Positions 17,703 to 26,093 are shown, numbered from the stretch's first letter. The stretch is 64,000 nt of DNA from DATFNI01 sp963712305 (GCA_963712305.1 CAVQHI010000001.1:434001-498000); one strand, 5' to 3'. Numbers and translations are program-made. Notes: a model not told the origin generated them from the sequence alone.

Positions 17703-18841
17703 AAGTATTGGTGTTATACGACTACCCGCCGTCGCCGGGCGGGTTGGCAACCCAGGGAGATTTACTATACAGGGGACTTCTCGAAATGGGTGTTGACGCC
17801 CATGCCGTGCATTTCGAATCTGCCCAGGAAAAGGAATGGTACTATCACTGGTTTGAACCGGACGTGGTGATAGGTGTTGGATACTGGGGGCACACTCCAC
17901 AATTAGTCCTTCACCCGCAACGGTATGGTATTCAGCCGGTACCATGGCTGGTAGCCGACGGGTTCATAGCCAACTACCAGGAAGTTCTTAACGAGTTGCC
18001 ACTCATTCTGGTAACATCGAACTGGGTAAAGGAGATGTATGTTCGCGATGGCATTCGGGGTGATATCATTGAAGTGCTGCCGGTCGGCTGCGATACAAAT
18101 GCTTTTATCCCCTTCCGAAAGGATGACCCTAAAATTGTAGCCGTTCGCGAAGCGCTGGGGATTTCACCAGAACAGATAATGATCCTCACCGTGGGTGGCG
18201 ATGCCGCTTCGAAAGGTGCCCAGGAGGTTATGCAGGCGCTTGCCATCATCGACAGGAACGCACCTGACTGGAAATATGTGTGCAAGGTCTGGCCACAACC
18301 AAGAACCAAAATTCAAAACCTGGCCGATCTGGAAATGGCGACACGCCTGGGCATAGAAAAAAACGTCACCTATGCCACCAACACCATCTCACGAAACTTT
18401 ATGCCTTACCTGATTGGAGCTTGCGACATCTATACGGCCCCCTCCCGGCTTGAAGGGTTTGGAATGCCGCAAGTAGAGGCTGGTGCCTGCGAAAAACCGG
18501 TTATTGGCATTAAGGCCATGGGAATGCTGGATACTCTCGTCCATGGCGAAACGGCATATCTCGCAAAAGTAGCGCAAAAAATTGTTGTGAACGAAGTAAT
18601 GCTCGGAGACGAATCGGGTTTTGAAGATCAACATAAGGTAGTTTTTAAAAAGCCCCGTACCGTGGACTACCGTGCCGATGTACATGATATCGCCCGGTAT
18701 TTAATGATTCTTATGAACGATGCAACATTGAGGCAAAAAATGGGCAAAGATGCCCGAAAACGTGTAACAAAGAATTTTGACTACCGGATCGTTGCAAAAC
18801 GATTTGTGCAAATAATCAACAATAAACTGGGAATCTCCTAA
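17699..18841 (+). CDS. GT4-family glycosyltransferase
   Basis: A 380-residue GT-B transferase. The N-terminal LYDYPPSPGGLATQGDLLYR carries the acceptor-side glycine loop; MILTVGGDAASKGAQEVMQA and APSRLEGFGMPQVEAGACEK are the donor-site motifs with the conserved E-x7-E pair. It has no signal peptide or membrane segment. The ATGA overlap with PIG-L shows coupled translation. Donor and acceptor cannot be deduced, but operon context suggests sequential action with the other GT4. Confidence 0.85.
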   Translation: MKVLVLYDYPPSPGGLATQGDLLYRGLLEMGVDAHAVHFESAQEKEWYYHWFEPDVVIGVGYWGHTPQLVLHPQRYGIQPVPWLVADGFIANYQEVLNELPLILVTSNWVKEMYVRDGIRGDIIEVLPVGCDTNAFIPFRKDDPKIVAVREALGISPEQIMILTVGGDAASKGAQEVMQALAIIDRNAPDWKYVCKVWPQPRTKIQNLADLEMATRLGIEKNVTYATNTISRNFMPYLIGACDIYTAPSRLEGFGMPQVEAGACEKPVIGIKAMGMLDTLVHGETAYLAKVAQKIVVNEVMLGDESGFEDQHKVVFKKPRTVDYRADVHDIARYLMILMNDATLRQKMGKDARKRVTKNFDYRIVAKRFVQIINNKLGIS

Positions 18842-18867
18842 TTTTGAAAAGACACGTAGAGAATTCA

Positions 18868-20037
18868 ATGAACTGGCAGGAGATAGACGATGCAAAGAAG
18901 GCCGCACTGGAAGTGCTGCTGCATAATGCTCATGGCCCCTTCCACGGGCTTCCGCGAACGGCAGGCTGGGGATATCCGGAACCCTATACCAGGGACCTGA
19001 TGATTTCCATTCTTGGAATTGCGGTTTCTGAGAATCAGAAATTATTTAAAAGTATCCGAAAAGTTTTGGAAACTCTGGCAAAAAATCAGACGGAACGGGG
19101 CCATATCCCTTCTCTGGTTCACGACAAAGAGGACCGTGGATCAAGTGATACAACACCCTTGTTTTTAATGGGTGTCGGCATTTTCAGGATGATGACCCAT
19201 GAGCCTGATTTCCTTCAGGATGCTGTCGGCAAGGCCCTGACATGGATGGCTTACCAAAGTCCATCAGACCGCTACCTGGTGGCGCAACAACCCACAAGTG
19301 ACTGGCGCGATGAACAATGGGTGACCGGATATGGACTGTTCGTAAACACTCTCGTATATACTTACCTCCGTCTTCTGGGCCAGCACGAACGCGCGGATAT
19401 ACTGCGCCATGATATGGGCCGGTTTACCATCACTGGCGGTACGATGCACCGACATGTGCACGAGGGACTGGTGGTAAAGTATAAACCTTATTATGCCTTA
19501 TGGTCCTATAAGATTCTCAGCAGCGAACGATTTGACCTGCTCGGCAACAGTCTTGCCATACTATCCGGAATAGCATCTCCCACACGAGCCGAAGAGATGA
19601 TTTCATGGATCGAAGAAGAGTGCGCTGTCATGCGAAAGAGAGGGGAACTGGCTCTTGACCTGCCGCCTAATTTCTTTCCATTCATTAAACCACAGGACCC
19701 CGACTGGCATGAGCGGGATTCCATCTATAATAAACCCGGCGATTACCACAATGGTGGAGTATGGCCTTTTGTGTGCGGATTTTATATTGCTGCCCTGGTT
19801 GCTGCTAAAAAGTACAATCTCGCAGAGGAAAAACTCGTGGCCCTTACTCAAGCGATAAGATTACCCAACAACAGAAGTATCGATTATGGGTTTAATGAAT
19901 GGTTGAAAGCCCAAACTGGCAAACCGATGGGGCAGAACTGGCAAACCTGGAGTGCCGCGCTTTACCTCTATGCCGCAAAATGTGTTGAAGAGAAACAAAC
20001 GCCTTTTTTTGATGAGATGCGTCACGACACAAAGTAA
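18868..20037 (+). CDS. GH100-like (alpha/alpha)6-barrel glycosidase
   Basis: A 389-residue protein resembling alkaline/neutral invertases and amylo-alpha-1,6-glucosidase C-domains. Motifs include PEPYTRDLMISILGIA, ERGHIPSLV, PTSDWRDEQWVTGYGLFVN, LLGNSLAILSGIA, GDYHNGGVWPFVCGF and GQNWQTWSAALYLYA. The tryptophan- and histidine-rich motifs suit a retained barrel active site. A TTG at 18844 directly after the upstream stop would add eight residues; I prefer ATG 18868 behind TAGAGAA. It closes the glycan operon and may hydrolyse or remodel its product. The substrate is uncertain: sucrose is only one option. Confidence 0.72.
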   Translation: MNWQEIDDAKKAALEVLLHNAHGPFHGLPRTAGWGYPEPYTRDLMISILGIAVSENQKLFKSIRKVLETLAKNQTERGHIPSLVHDKEDRGSSDTTPLFLMGVGIFRMMTHEPDFLQDAVGKALTWMAYQSPSDRYLVAQQPTSDWRDEQWVTGYGLFVNTLVYTYLRLLGQHERADILRHDMGRFTITGGTMHRHVHEGLVVKYKPYYALWSYKILSSERFDLLGNSLAILSGIASPTRAEEMISWIEEECAVMRKRGELALDLPPNFFPFIKPQDPDWHERDSIYNKPGDYHNGGVWPFVCGFYIAALVAAKKYNLAEEKLVALTQAIRLPNNRSIDYGFNEWLKAQTGKPMGQNWQTWSAALYLYAAKCVEEKQTPFFDEMRHDTK

Positions 20038-20125
20038 ATGAAAAATGTTTAGTTAACACGAACTTGAAATAGACACTGAAAAACTAACTTTTGTTTTCGA
20101 ATAGTATCCCTCGTCAACGGACTGT

Positions 20126-21031
20126 TCAATTTTTGTTCTTTGCAGCTTCCATTAATGAATTTACAGTACCCGAGCTTACCATAATTACCTGGCTGTTCTT
20201 CAACATATCATTTTCAGATTCACTTCGGAAAGTGAGGTGAAGTTCATATTTAACTTTATTGCCTTTCTTCAGTAAATCAAAAAGTGTTTCACCAACTTCT
20301 TTAAACGATATTCGAATGGGGATTCGGAGTTCGGTGACGCTTTTTGCCTTAATATCCGTAATTCCCGGGATAGTTCCCTTTATCCATTTATTGTTTTCAA
20401 TAGAAAATCCGTAAGCCAGGTTCTTTGCTTCGAACGGAAATTCATTTTGATTATTTATTGAGATGACAAGATGAATAGCCGCTCTTGAAAAGTTTAATGC
20501 ATTAATTTTGATGTGATCTGCCTTTACTTCAGGGATATAAATTAGTGGAAGTAATCTTTCAATATTTACGTTAAACTTCTTTTTGAAAAAAATCTGAGTG
20601 AAGAAAGATGCCTTCAATCGATATTCTACGGAATCAACATTTTTTTGCTTATTGTCTTCTAAAACGGCAGTCAGGTCATGTTTCAAAATGGTAACAGGCA
20701 GTGAAATCCAGCTATCGGCATCACTTTTCAATGTAACTGACTTTTTATAATGATCCTTAATAACGTCCACACTATCGATGTAAATTACATATTGCAAACT
20801 TTCAGCCGTGAATGATAGTGGAATATGGTTTTCAATGACAATTTTCGCTGTTATTTCTATTTTTTCATTAGTAATTGAAGTTATTTCAATCTTTGATAAC
20901 TCCACACGTGGCATCAAGAACGTTTTGTATGGATCCTTGTCACGGGCATATCCTACATATCGCCATGTGAAAAACGTAGCAATGATGGCAATAAACAGGG
21001 ATAAAAGTGTTAAAAGTATTTTCTTTGTCAT
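20126..21031 (-). CDS. Membrane-anchored tandem LEA-2 (WHy) domain protein
   Basis: A 301-residue protein. One N-terminal membrane helix (ILLTLLSLFIAIIATFFTW) is followed by two beta-sandwich LEA type 2/WHy repeats: residues about 40-150 (VELSKIEITSITNEKIEITA, VIENHIPLSFTAESLQYVIY) and about 165-285 (IPEVKADHIKINALNFSRAA, SINNQNEFPFEAKNLAYGFS). Such domains are linked to desiccation and stress tolerance and probably sit in the periplasm here. It is convergent with the glycan operon and has its own stress promoter, site H, about 60 bp upstream. This links desiccation-type protection to the island's regulon. Confidence 0.78.
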   Translation of the reverse strand: MTKKILLTLLSLFIAIIATFFTWRYVGYARDKDPYKTFLMPRVELSKIEITSITNEKIEITAKIVIENHIPLSFTAESLQYVIYIDSVDVIKDHYKKSVTLKSDADSWISLPVTILKHDLTAVLEDNKQKNVDSVEYRLKASFFTQIFFKKKFNVNIERLLPLIYIPEVKADHIKINALNFSRAAIHLVISINNQNEFPFEAKNLAYGFSIENNKWIKGTIPGITDIKAKSVTELRIPIRISFKEVGETLFDLLKKGNKVKYELHLTFRSESENDMLKNSQVIMVSSGTVNSLMEAAKNKN

Positions 21032-21088
21032 TTCTCATGATTTTCCATTTTACCTGTTCTAAAAAGATACTTCCGCATAGTTTTGTAA

Positions 21089-21125
21089 ACGTTACATTAT
21101 TCCGGATAATAGTTATATCATTCAC
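21089..21125 (-). promoter_or_regulatory. Stress-regulon promoter element, site H
   Basis: Read on the minus strand, GTGA (21125-21122), TATAA (21117-21113) and TGTAACGT (21096-21089) repeat the exact island spacing, in the correct orientation for the LEA-2 gene starting at 21031. Confidence 0.65.
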
Positions 21126-21413
21126 AGATTAGCATATAATGCGTCCATTGATTGCTTTAGTATCGTAACTGCTTTTTCATGGTTCTGTCTGCAATTATCT
21201 GAATTTTATAGTAGATGACGATCCGAAATTGCTCAAGCCACTACATCAGGGTATTATTCACACAGTTCGTTAATCAAATGCCTGGGGAAAATTATACACA
21301 GTATTCGCGGAGTATTGCACGGAGTTCATGGACATCCCGATTATCGCTCTTTGTGCCATGGTGTAACCTTTGTGCTTTGTTGTAAACGATCAGTGTTTTA
21401 CTCAATAAAATCT
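21126..21413. other. Intergenic, no gene recognised
   Basis: No supported gene. A start-less frame near 21211-21273 reads VDDDPKLLKPLHQGIIHTVR followed by a stop, possibly the tail of a lost gene. The region also carries degenerate short repeats of TTTGTGC type. Confidence 0.3.
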
Positions 21414-21450
21414 GTGAATCTTGTAACTCTTTTCAAAAATTGTGTAACAC
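21414..21450 (+). promoter_or_regulatory. Stress-regulon promoter element, site F
   Basis: GTGA (21414), TGTAA (21422) and TGTAACAC (21443-21450) match the island spacing. It is about 137 bp upstream of the bacterioferritin start, implying a longer leader than at sites A, B and E. Confidence 0.62.
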
Positions 21451-21586
21451 GAATCCGGTAATACATACCTAATTTATTTTTATTGATAAAACTCATATGG
21501 CGGGAATCGTATGGGCAAAATATCCTCCAAACCGGAGGAATGGAAAATGGATCAAAATTATTCCTACAAATAAGAGAAGGACAATT

Positions 21587-22066
21587 ATGAAGGGAAATGC
21601 AAAACTACTTACAGTCTTGAATTCGCTCCTGGCAGATGAACTCACTGCCATAAATCAGTATATGGTGCACTCGGAAATGTGCGAAAACTGGGGTTACGGT
21701 AAACTTCACCTGGCTATCAGAAAACAGGCGATGGATGAAATGCACCACGCCGAGTGGCTTATCGAGCGCATCATTTTTTTGGATGGTATGCCGACGGTAT
21801 CCAAACTTAACACTATCAAGATCGGTAAAACTGTTTTAGAAATAATCAATAACGACAGTGACGATGAGCTTGATGCAATAAAAGTTTACAATGACGCTAT
21901 CAAACTTGCCCGAGAGGTTGATGATCAGGGCTCGGCAGAACTGCTGGCCAGGATACTTGAAATGGAAGAAGACCACATTGACTGGGCAGAAATACAGCAT
22001 GCACAGATTGAGCAAATGGGTATGGAAAATTACCTGGTTAACCAGACTGATAGCCCGACAAGCTAA
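21587..22066 (+). CDS. bfr: Bacterioferritin
   Basis: A 159-residue four-helix ferritin-like protein. All six ferroxidase ligands of classical bacterioferritin are at their usual positions (E18, E51, H54, E94, E127, H130), and M52 is present as the haem ligand. It should form the 24-mer iron store that oxidises Fe2+ and limits oxidative damage. ATG 21587 follows AGAGAAGG and gives the canonical N-terminus; the in-frame upstream ATG at 21497 would add 30 unrelated residues. It stands alone downstream of promoter site F. Confidence 0.95.
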   Translation: MKGNAKLLTVLNSLLADELTAINQYMVHSEMCENWGYGKLHLAIRKQAMDEMHHAEWLIERIIFLDGMPTVSKLNTIKIGKTVLEIINNDSDDELDAIKVYNDAIKLAREVDDQGSAELLARILEMEEDHIDWAEIQHAQIEQMGMENYLVNQTDSPTS

Positions 22067-22217
22067 TGTAAACTTATAGCATATAGACCTGAAGTTTAAA
22101 AACCGCGTGATATAAAAAAATATGAGATACAGCTGCGCAATAAAAAAAAGTTATAGATCCGATCCTTTAATAATTCACATTGGTTCGATAGCCTGGATTC
22201 AGTTCGCAATACCTACA

Positions 22218-22359
22218 AGAAGGCTTTGAAAAACCAGGGATTTTGTTCAAGATCAAAGCCTGAGCGACTTTGAAACCGCAGCATATATACCATATTCGAG
22301 GATTTCTAAGTTGTGAAAATGCAGATATTGGACAAAAGAACGGTTTTGCAAAGCCTTCT
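22218..22359. mobile_element. MITE-like 142-bp element
   Basis: AGAAGGCTTTG (22218-22228) and CAAAGCCTTCT (22349-22359) are perfect inverted ends, extended imperfectly by AAAAACC against GGTTTTG. The interior has no gene; a minus-strand frame across it is a by-product. It lies between bfr and promoter site D, probably a non-autonomous transposon. Confidence 0.5.
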
Positions 22360-22404
22360 ACAAGTTGGTGTAATATCAATTTGGTAAAACTATGGACACA
22401 ATCA

Positions 22405-22441
22405 GTGATTTATGTAAAATTCATCTAAAGATATGTAATAC
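22405..22441 (+). promoter_or_regulatory. Stress-regulon promoter element, site D
   Basis: GTGA (22405), TGTAA (22413) and TGTAATAC (22434-22441) match the island consensus. It is about 142 bp upstream of the secreted unknown protein at 22584. Confidence 0.62.
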
Positions 22442-22583
22442 ATTTAAGGTAGACATATCTATATATTTAACAGTAGAGTAACCAGCTATTGATAACCAAA
22501 TCGGAATGCGCTTTATGGTATTGATTCCGTAAAAATTTCACATAGCAATAAAATAAGATTCGATAAATCTAATCTATTTAACC

Positions 22584-23030
22584 ATGAAAGCAATAAAATT
22601 ATTTATTTGTTCGCTCATGCTTGTATTTTCTTTTCAATCCGTTTCTATGGCACAGTCAGTAACCTTAACCAAAACATATAAGAATTATTTTAACAGGACG
22701 GTCCAAAAAGTACAGCAAACAAATAATGCCGATGAAAAACGAGCTATTTTAAATAATTCGTTTAGCAGAATGATTACTGCGATCGATAAAATAGAGTCAT
22801 TATTGCCTCTTTCTGAAAAAAATGCTACTCAGCTCAATTCTTATAAAAATGAAATCGCAGATAAAAAGAACGAATTGAACGGTACAGATGGATTTGTGAT
22901 GGTAAATAATAACGAACTCGATCAATTCGCTAATTTTTCTCAACAGTCTTTCGAACAGGCTGACCGGACACTCACCATTGGTTTAACAGCAGCTCTATTA
23001 ATTGTGATCATCATTATACTGCTGGCATAA
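22584..23030 (+). CDS. Secreted/tail-anchored protein of unknown function
   Basis: A 148-residue protein with a signal peptide (MKAIKLFICSLMLVFSF, cleavage probably after MAQ). It has a helical polar middle (TYKNYFNRTVQKVQQTNNAD, FSRMITAIDKIESLLPLSEK) and a C-terminal hydrophobic helix (LTIGLTAALLIVIIIILLA) that ends the protein. It would be periplasmic, anchored by its tail. I do not recognise a family. The upstream site D places it in the stress regulon, and a clostripain-like lipoprotein gene follows. Confidence 0.7.
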   Translation: MKAIKLFICSLMLVFSFQSVSMAQSVTLTKTYKNYFNRTVQKVQQTNNADEKRAILNNSFSRMITAIDKIESLLPLSEKNATQLNSYKNEIADKKNELNGTDGFVMVNNNELDQFANFSQQSFEQADRTLTIGLTAALLIVIIIILLA

Positions 23031-23105
23031 CAGCCCTGACACTTTATATCTTCTTTTTGGAGGGTTTTGGATTATTTATCTATTCATTTTTTTAAAGAAT
23101 TATTC

Positions 23106-24155
23106 GTGTTCAGAAAACTGATCTCCTATACGGTTATTCTGGGTGCATTTTTAACAGGATGCACCCAGACCCATCAAATAATAAATAGTAATCCTGATGA
23201 TGTATCAGCTAATGTAGAATATTCCGTAATCTATTATATACATGGCGATGCCGATTACCTTTTCCATAATAGTGATGGCTCCCGTGTTCGGGCCGATGAA
23301 CAGGTTCTTGCCAGGGCTATTGATGTAGCCAAGGAAGCAGCATCAGGTGAAGTTTTTATTTTTCACCAATTACCACAAAGGAGATTTTTAGGCCTTTTCC
23401 CCAAAAAAAGCGTCCTTTTATATTACAGAAATGGTAAAATGGTCAGCCGGGTTTTATACTCCGATAAAAATGAACCCTTTCTTATCAGGGAAACCCAGCT
23501 TTATAATGAATATGAAGTTAATTCGGTCGCGAATAATCAACCAAAATATTTTCTTTTTTTTGGACACGAAATACCTGAACATGGCGGGAATAACTATTCC
23601 ATGACCCTGCCGGATATACCGGTAAATACGGAATCATTTACCTATGGATTACAACATTTCCTTTCGAATAATAACGATACGTTTAATCTTGTTGTTCTTT
23701 CTTCCTGTAATAATGGCACTCCTTCAATGGTGAAACATCTACTGCCATATACCGATGTTTTACTTGCCTCGCCACAGAACCTGCATTTGTCGTATATAGA
23801 TTCTGATAGTCTTGAGTTACTTGAGAATAATCCCGGAATGTCATCCTTAAAAATTGCCGATGCGATGGCTGATCAGACCTTCAACCGACTTGTTAAAAGT
23901 ATCCAGACAACTATCACGCTTAGCGTGTATGATTTTGATATGGTCCGTAAATACATCAATGAATTAGATAGTCTGGATGTTCAACATGAAGTCTTAAAAC
24001 ACCCAAATGTATTCAGTGATAATGTGGACTGTAATCAGATTCCTTTATTTGATGCTGAAAAATACAGTACTGGAGTCCAAAAGTGGTATCAACCGGCAAA
24101 ATTTGGGAGAAAAGCTGCGACCACCAATATCCCATCAGGCTGGGGATGTAAGTAG
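23106..24155 (+). CDS. Clostripain-like (C11-type) cysteine peptidase lipoprotein
   Basis: About 349 residues. The signal FRKLISYTVILGAFLTGC is a lipobox, so it is envelope-anchored. A caspase-like fold is suggested by YYIHGDADYLFH, then FFGHEIPEHGGNNYSM with the catalytic His, and NLVVLSSCNNGTPSM with the catalytic Cys, in the order found in clostripain/gingipain-clan peptidases. The GTG at 23106 gives a normal signal length; a TTG at 23067 would add 13 residues but is only two bases from GGAGGG. Its target is unknown; processing of envelope proteins under stress is a guess from context. Confidence 0.68.
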   Translation: MFRKLISYTVILGAFLTGCTQTHQIINSNPDDVSANVEYSVIYYIHGDADYLFHNSDGSRVRADEQVLARAIDVAKEAASGEVFIFHQLPQRRFLGLFPKKSVLLYYRNGKMVSRVLYSDKNEPFLIRETQLYNEYEVNSVANNQPKYFLFFGHEIPEHGGNNYSMTLPDIPVNTESFTYGLQHFLSNNNDTFNLVVLSSCNNGTPSMVKHLLPYTDVLLASPQNLHLSYIDSDSLELLENNPGMSSLKIADAMADQTFNRLVKSIQTTITLSVYDFDMVRKYINELDSLDVQHEVLKHPNVFSDNVDCNQIPLFDAEKYSTGVQKWYQPAKFGRKAATTNIPSGWGCK

Positions 24156-24338
24156 CGCAAAAGCACGCCCGGTTCACAGTGTAAAGCTGTTTATTTTTTA
24201 CGTTTTGTGGCCCCGAATGAATCGGGACAGTTTACATTTTCTGATCTGAGGAACAACTAACTACTGGAGTGAGTACACATAATGATTTACGGTCAAAATG
24301 CAATACTCACATCACCCGGCCTGACACTTCCTAAACCT

Positions 24339-24375
24339 GTAAAATTTGTAAGATTATTTGATAATTATGTAACAC
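24339..24375 (+). promoter_or_regulatory. Stress-regulon promoter element, site E
   Basis: GTAA (24339, variant of GTGA), TGTAA (24347) and TGTAACAC (24368-24375) keep the island spacing, about 66 bp upstream of the third CsbD-like gene. A conserved ATTAAGG follows both this site and site D (there ATTTAAGG). Confidence 0.62.
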
Positions 24376-24440
24376 CATTAAGGTCGAATATGTCCATATT
24401 TCTTATGTAATTAAGATATGAAAATTTAGTCGCTACGATC

Positions 24441-24665
24441 ATGTACACCACGAAGCAAAAAAAAGACGAACCCTTTAAGATGAGCGGAAACTGGGATAAC
24501 CAGGCAAGAATTCTTAAGGAGAAATTTCCTCAGCTGACCGATGCAGATCTCAAGTTTGAAACCGGAAAAGAAAACGATCTGCTTCAAAGGATAGAAACCA
24601 GGGTGAACAAAAAACGTGAAGAAGTGATTAATATCATCAGAAAAGGCCAGCCTAAAGTAGTATAG
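24441..24665 (+). CDS. CsbD-like stress protein, copy 3
   Basis: A 74-residue protein (61 if the in-frame ATG at 24480 is used) with the CsbD layout: MSGNWDNQARILKEKFPQLT, DADLKFETGKENDLLQRIET, NKKREEVINIIRK. It differs clearly from copies 1 and 2 in sequence but keeps the G-N-W, T-D-x-D-L and G-K-E core. Promoter site E stands directly upstream and an intrinsic terminator follows, so it is a single-gene stress unit. Confidence 0.8.
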   Translation: MYTTKQKKDEPFKMSGNWDNQARILKEKFPQLTDADLKFETGKENDLLQRIETRVNKKREEVINIIRKGQPKVV

Positions 24666-24726
24666 TACACCAGATGAATCCTAATGAATTAGGGAACATA
24701 ATATTTACTCTTTATTGCTGATATAG

Positions 24727-24785
24727 TTCAGAGAGCGCTACACAATTAATAGGACAGGCAGACATAAAGTCCTGTCCTATTTTAA
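24727..24785 (+). terminator. Intrinsic terminator with conserved TTCAGAGAG leader
   Basis: ATAGGACAGG (24749-24758) pairs with CCTGTCCTAT (24771-24780) and is followed by TTT. The preceding TTCAGAGAG (24727-24735), TACA spacing and stem sequence match the module at 11807-11857. It ends the CsbD transcript and lies within the short gap before the cupin gene, so it could also act as an attenuator. Confidence 0.7.
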
Positions 24786-24790
24786 ATTAA

Positions 24791-25162
24791 ATGCATCCTA
24801 AACTTATTGCTATGGAACATCTAGAAGTAGAGAAATCAAAGGCGTTCATTATTGTTGAAATAATTGAATACGTCCCCAATTCGGTAGTGATCAAGACCAT
24901 CATAAAAAAAACCACGGGCAATGTCACCGCTGTATCCATTGATACGGGGGAGGCATTAACAGAGAAGGTTTCACCCTTCGACACCTTCATTCAAGTCATT
25001 GACGGAAAAGCTGAAATATTTATTAATGATCAATCCCACATGCTTAATACGGGTGATTCAATCATTATATCAGCCCATGCCCGGCATACGATAAAGGCAA
25101 ACGAGCGATTTAAAATGATATCTACGATTATTAAAAGCGGTTATGAAGATGTTAGCTTATAG
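24791..25162 (+). CDS. Small cupin-domain protein
   Basis: A single-cupin protein of 123 residues (116 from the alternative ATG at 24812, which fits family starts better). The core is FDTFIQVIDGKAEIFINDQS, then LNTGDSIIISAHARHTIKAN. The first motif lacks the usual HxH metal pair; one His remains in the second motif. It may bind a small ligand or use an altered metal site. Cytosolic. It follows the terminator module by about 10 bp, so its own promoter is unclear. Confidence 0.75.
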   Translation: MHPKLIAMEHLEVEKSKAFIIVEIIEYVPNSVVIKTIIKKTTGNVTAVSIDTGEALTEKVSPFDTFIQVIDGKAEIFINDQSHMLNTGDSIIISAHARHTIKANERFKMISTIIKSGYEDVSL

Positions 25163-25647
25163 ATAGCTTAGCAAAACCGTTCCTTTGCTCAATACTGTTT
25201 TTCCAAAGCCCCCTTGTAACATAATCCGGAAAATGGAATGAACACGTAATAAATTGCACACGATGCAAAATGATAACAACTTATTCATACAGGCTGGTTA
25301 TATCCCATAAAACATTTAATAGTGGGATGGGATTATTCAATAGAAAGCAAATCGGACTATTTTTTTAAGCTTCCCTCCCCCCCGTACAGGTTACCTTTTT
25401 AGAAACATCTTTAGGGACCATTGGGAATTCGTATTTGTCACTCAAACCTATCTTTTATTTTAACTCAACCGGAATACAAAGGTTGAGAGACAGAGCCTGA
25501 ACAACAAGTTCTTTGAGTAGAACTTCGAACTTTGTTCCAATTTCCGGTTTCTATTTTTTTATACTCGCGGTACCCGTTGTCTCTAAGTCAATGAAATCAT
25601 TGACGGAATCAAACGCATGTCTATCAGTGTTATATATAGAAAAAGCT
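25163..25647. other. Intergenic, no gene seen
   Basis: No gene supported. A C-rich tract (CTCCCCCCCC around 25373-25382) and AT-rich flanks are present. An open frame extends upstream from the CoA-binding gene to 25513, but it lacks a ribosome-binding site and a family-like N-terminus. Confidence 0.4.
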
Positions 25648-26079
25648 ATGGACAACAATATTCAGAAGATTCTCCGGGAAGCCACGAACGTTGCTGTCAT
25701 CGGCTGTTCGATTGAGCCTTCAAAAGACGCCCACAAGGTGCCTGCATTTCTACAAAAAAGGGGCTATCAAATCATCCCTGTGAATCCCAATCACGATGAA
25801 ATCCTGGGAGAAACCTGTTATCACGACTTGAAATCAATACCTGATAATCTGCCGGTTGATATCGTAGAGATCTTCCGTCCATCAAACGAAACGGCGGGAA
25901 TTGTCAGACGTATCATCGAATGGGCCAATAAGAACGGGCGAAAACCGGTAATCTGGACCCAACTCGGCGTATCATCGGAGGAAGCAGAACAATTAGCTCG
26001 GGTTGCGGATTTCACTTATGTGAAGAACCGATGCATGAAAATCGAATATCGCCAAATGGAATCCGAGCTGCAATCGTGA
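25648..26079 (+). CDS. CoA-binding Rossmann protein (YccU-like)
   Basis: A 143-residue CoA_binding-family protein. NVAVIGCSIEPSKDAHKVP is the nucleotide-binding loop; GYQIIPVNPNHDEILGETCY, LPVDIVEIFRPSNETAGIV and PVIWTQLGVSSEEAEQLA follow in family order, and RCMKIEYRQ closes it. The fold is that of the succinyl-CoA synthetase alpha N-domain. Function is unknown beyond probable CoA or nucleotide binding. ATG 25648 gives the usual length. A PEBP-type gene follows 14 bp downstream. Confidence 0.88.
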   Translation: MDNNIQKILREATNVAVIGCSIEPSKDAHKVPAFLQKRGYQIIPVNPNHDEILGETCYHDLKSIPDNLPVDIVEIFRPSNETAGIVRRIIEWANKNGRKPVIWTQLGVSSEEAEQLARVADFTYVKNRCMKIEYRQMESELQS

Positions 26080-26093
26080 GAGAACTGCACAAA

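Noticed and set aside
22167..22379. 70-codon minus-strand frame
   Set aside because: It coincides with the MITE and its inverted ends, so it is a by-product of the repeat.
24212..24228. CCCGA/TCGGG hairpin as a terminator after the clostripain-like gene
   Set aside because: Stem of five pairs and no adjacent T-run.
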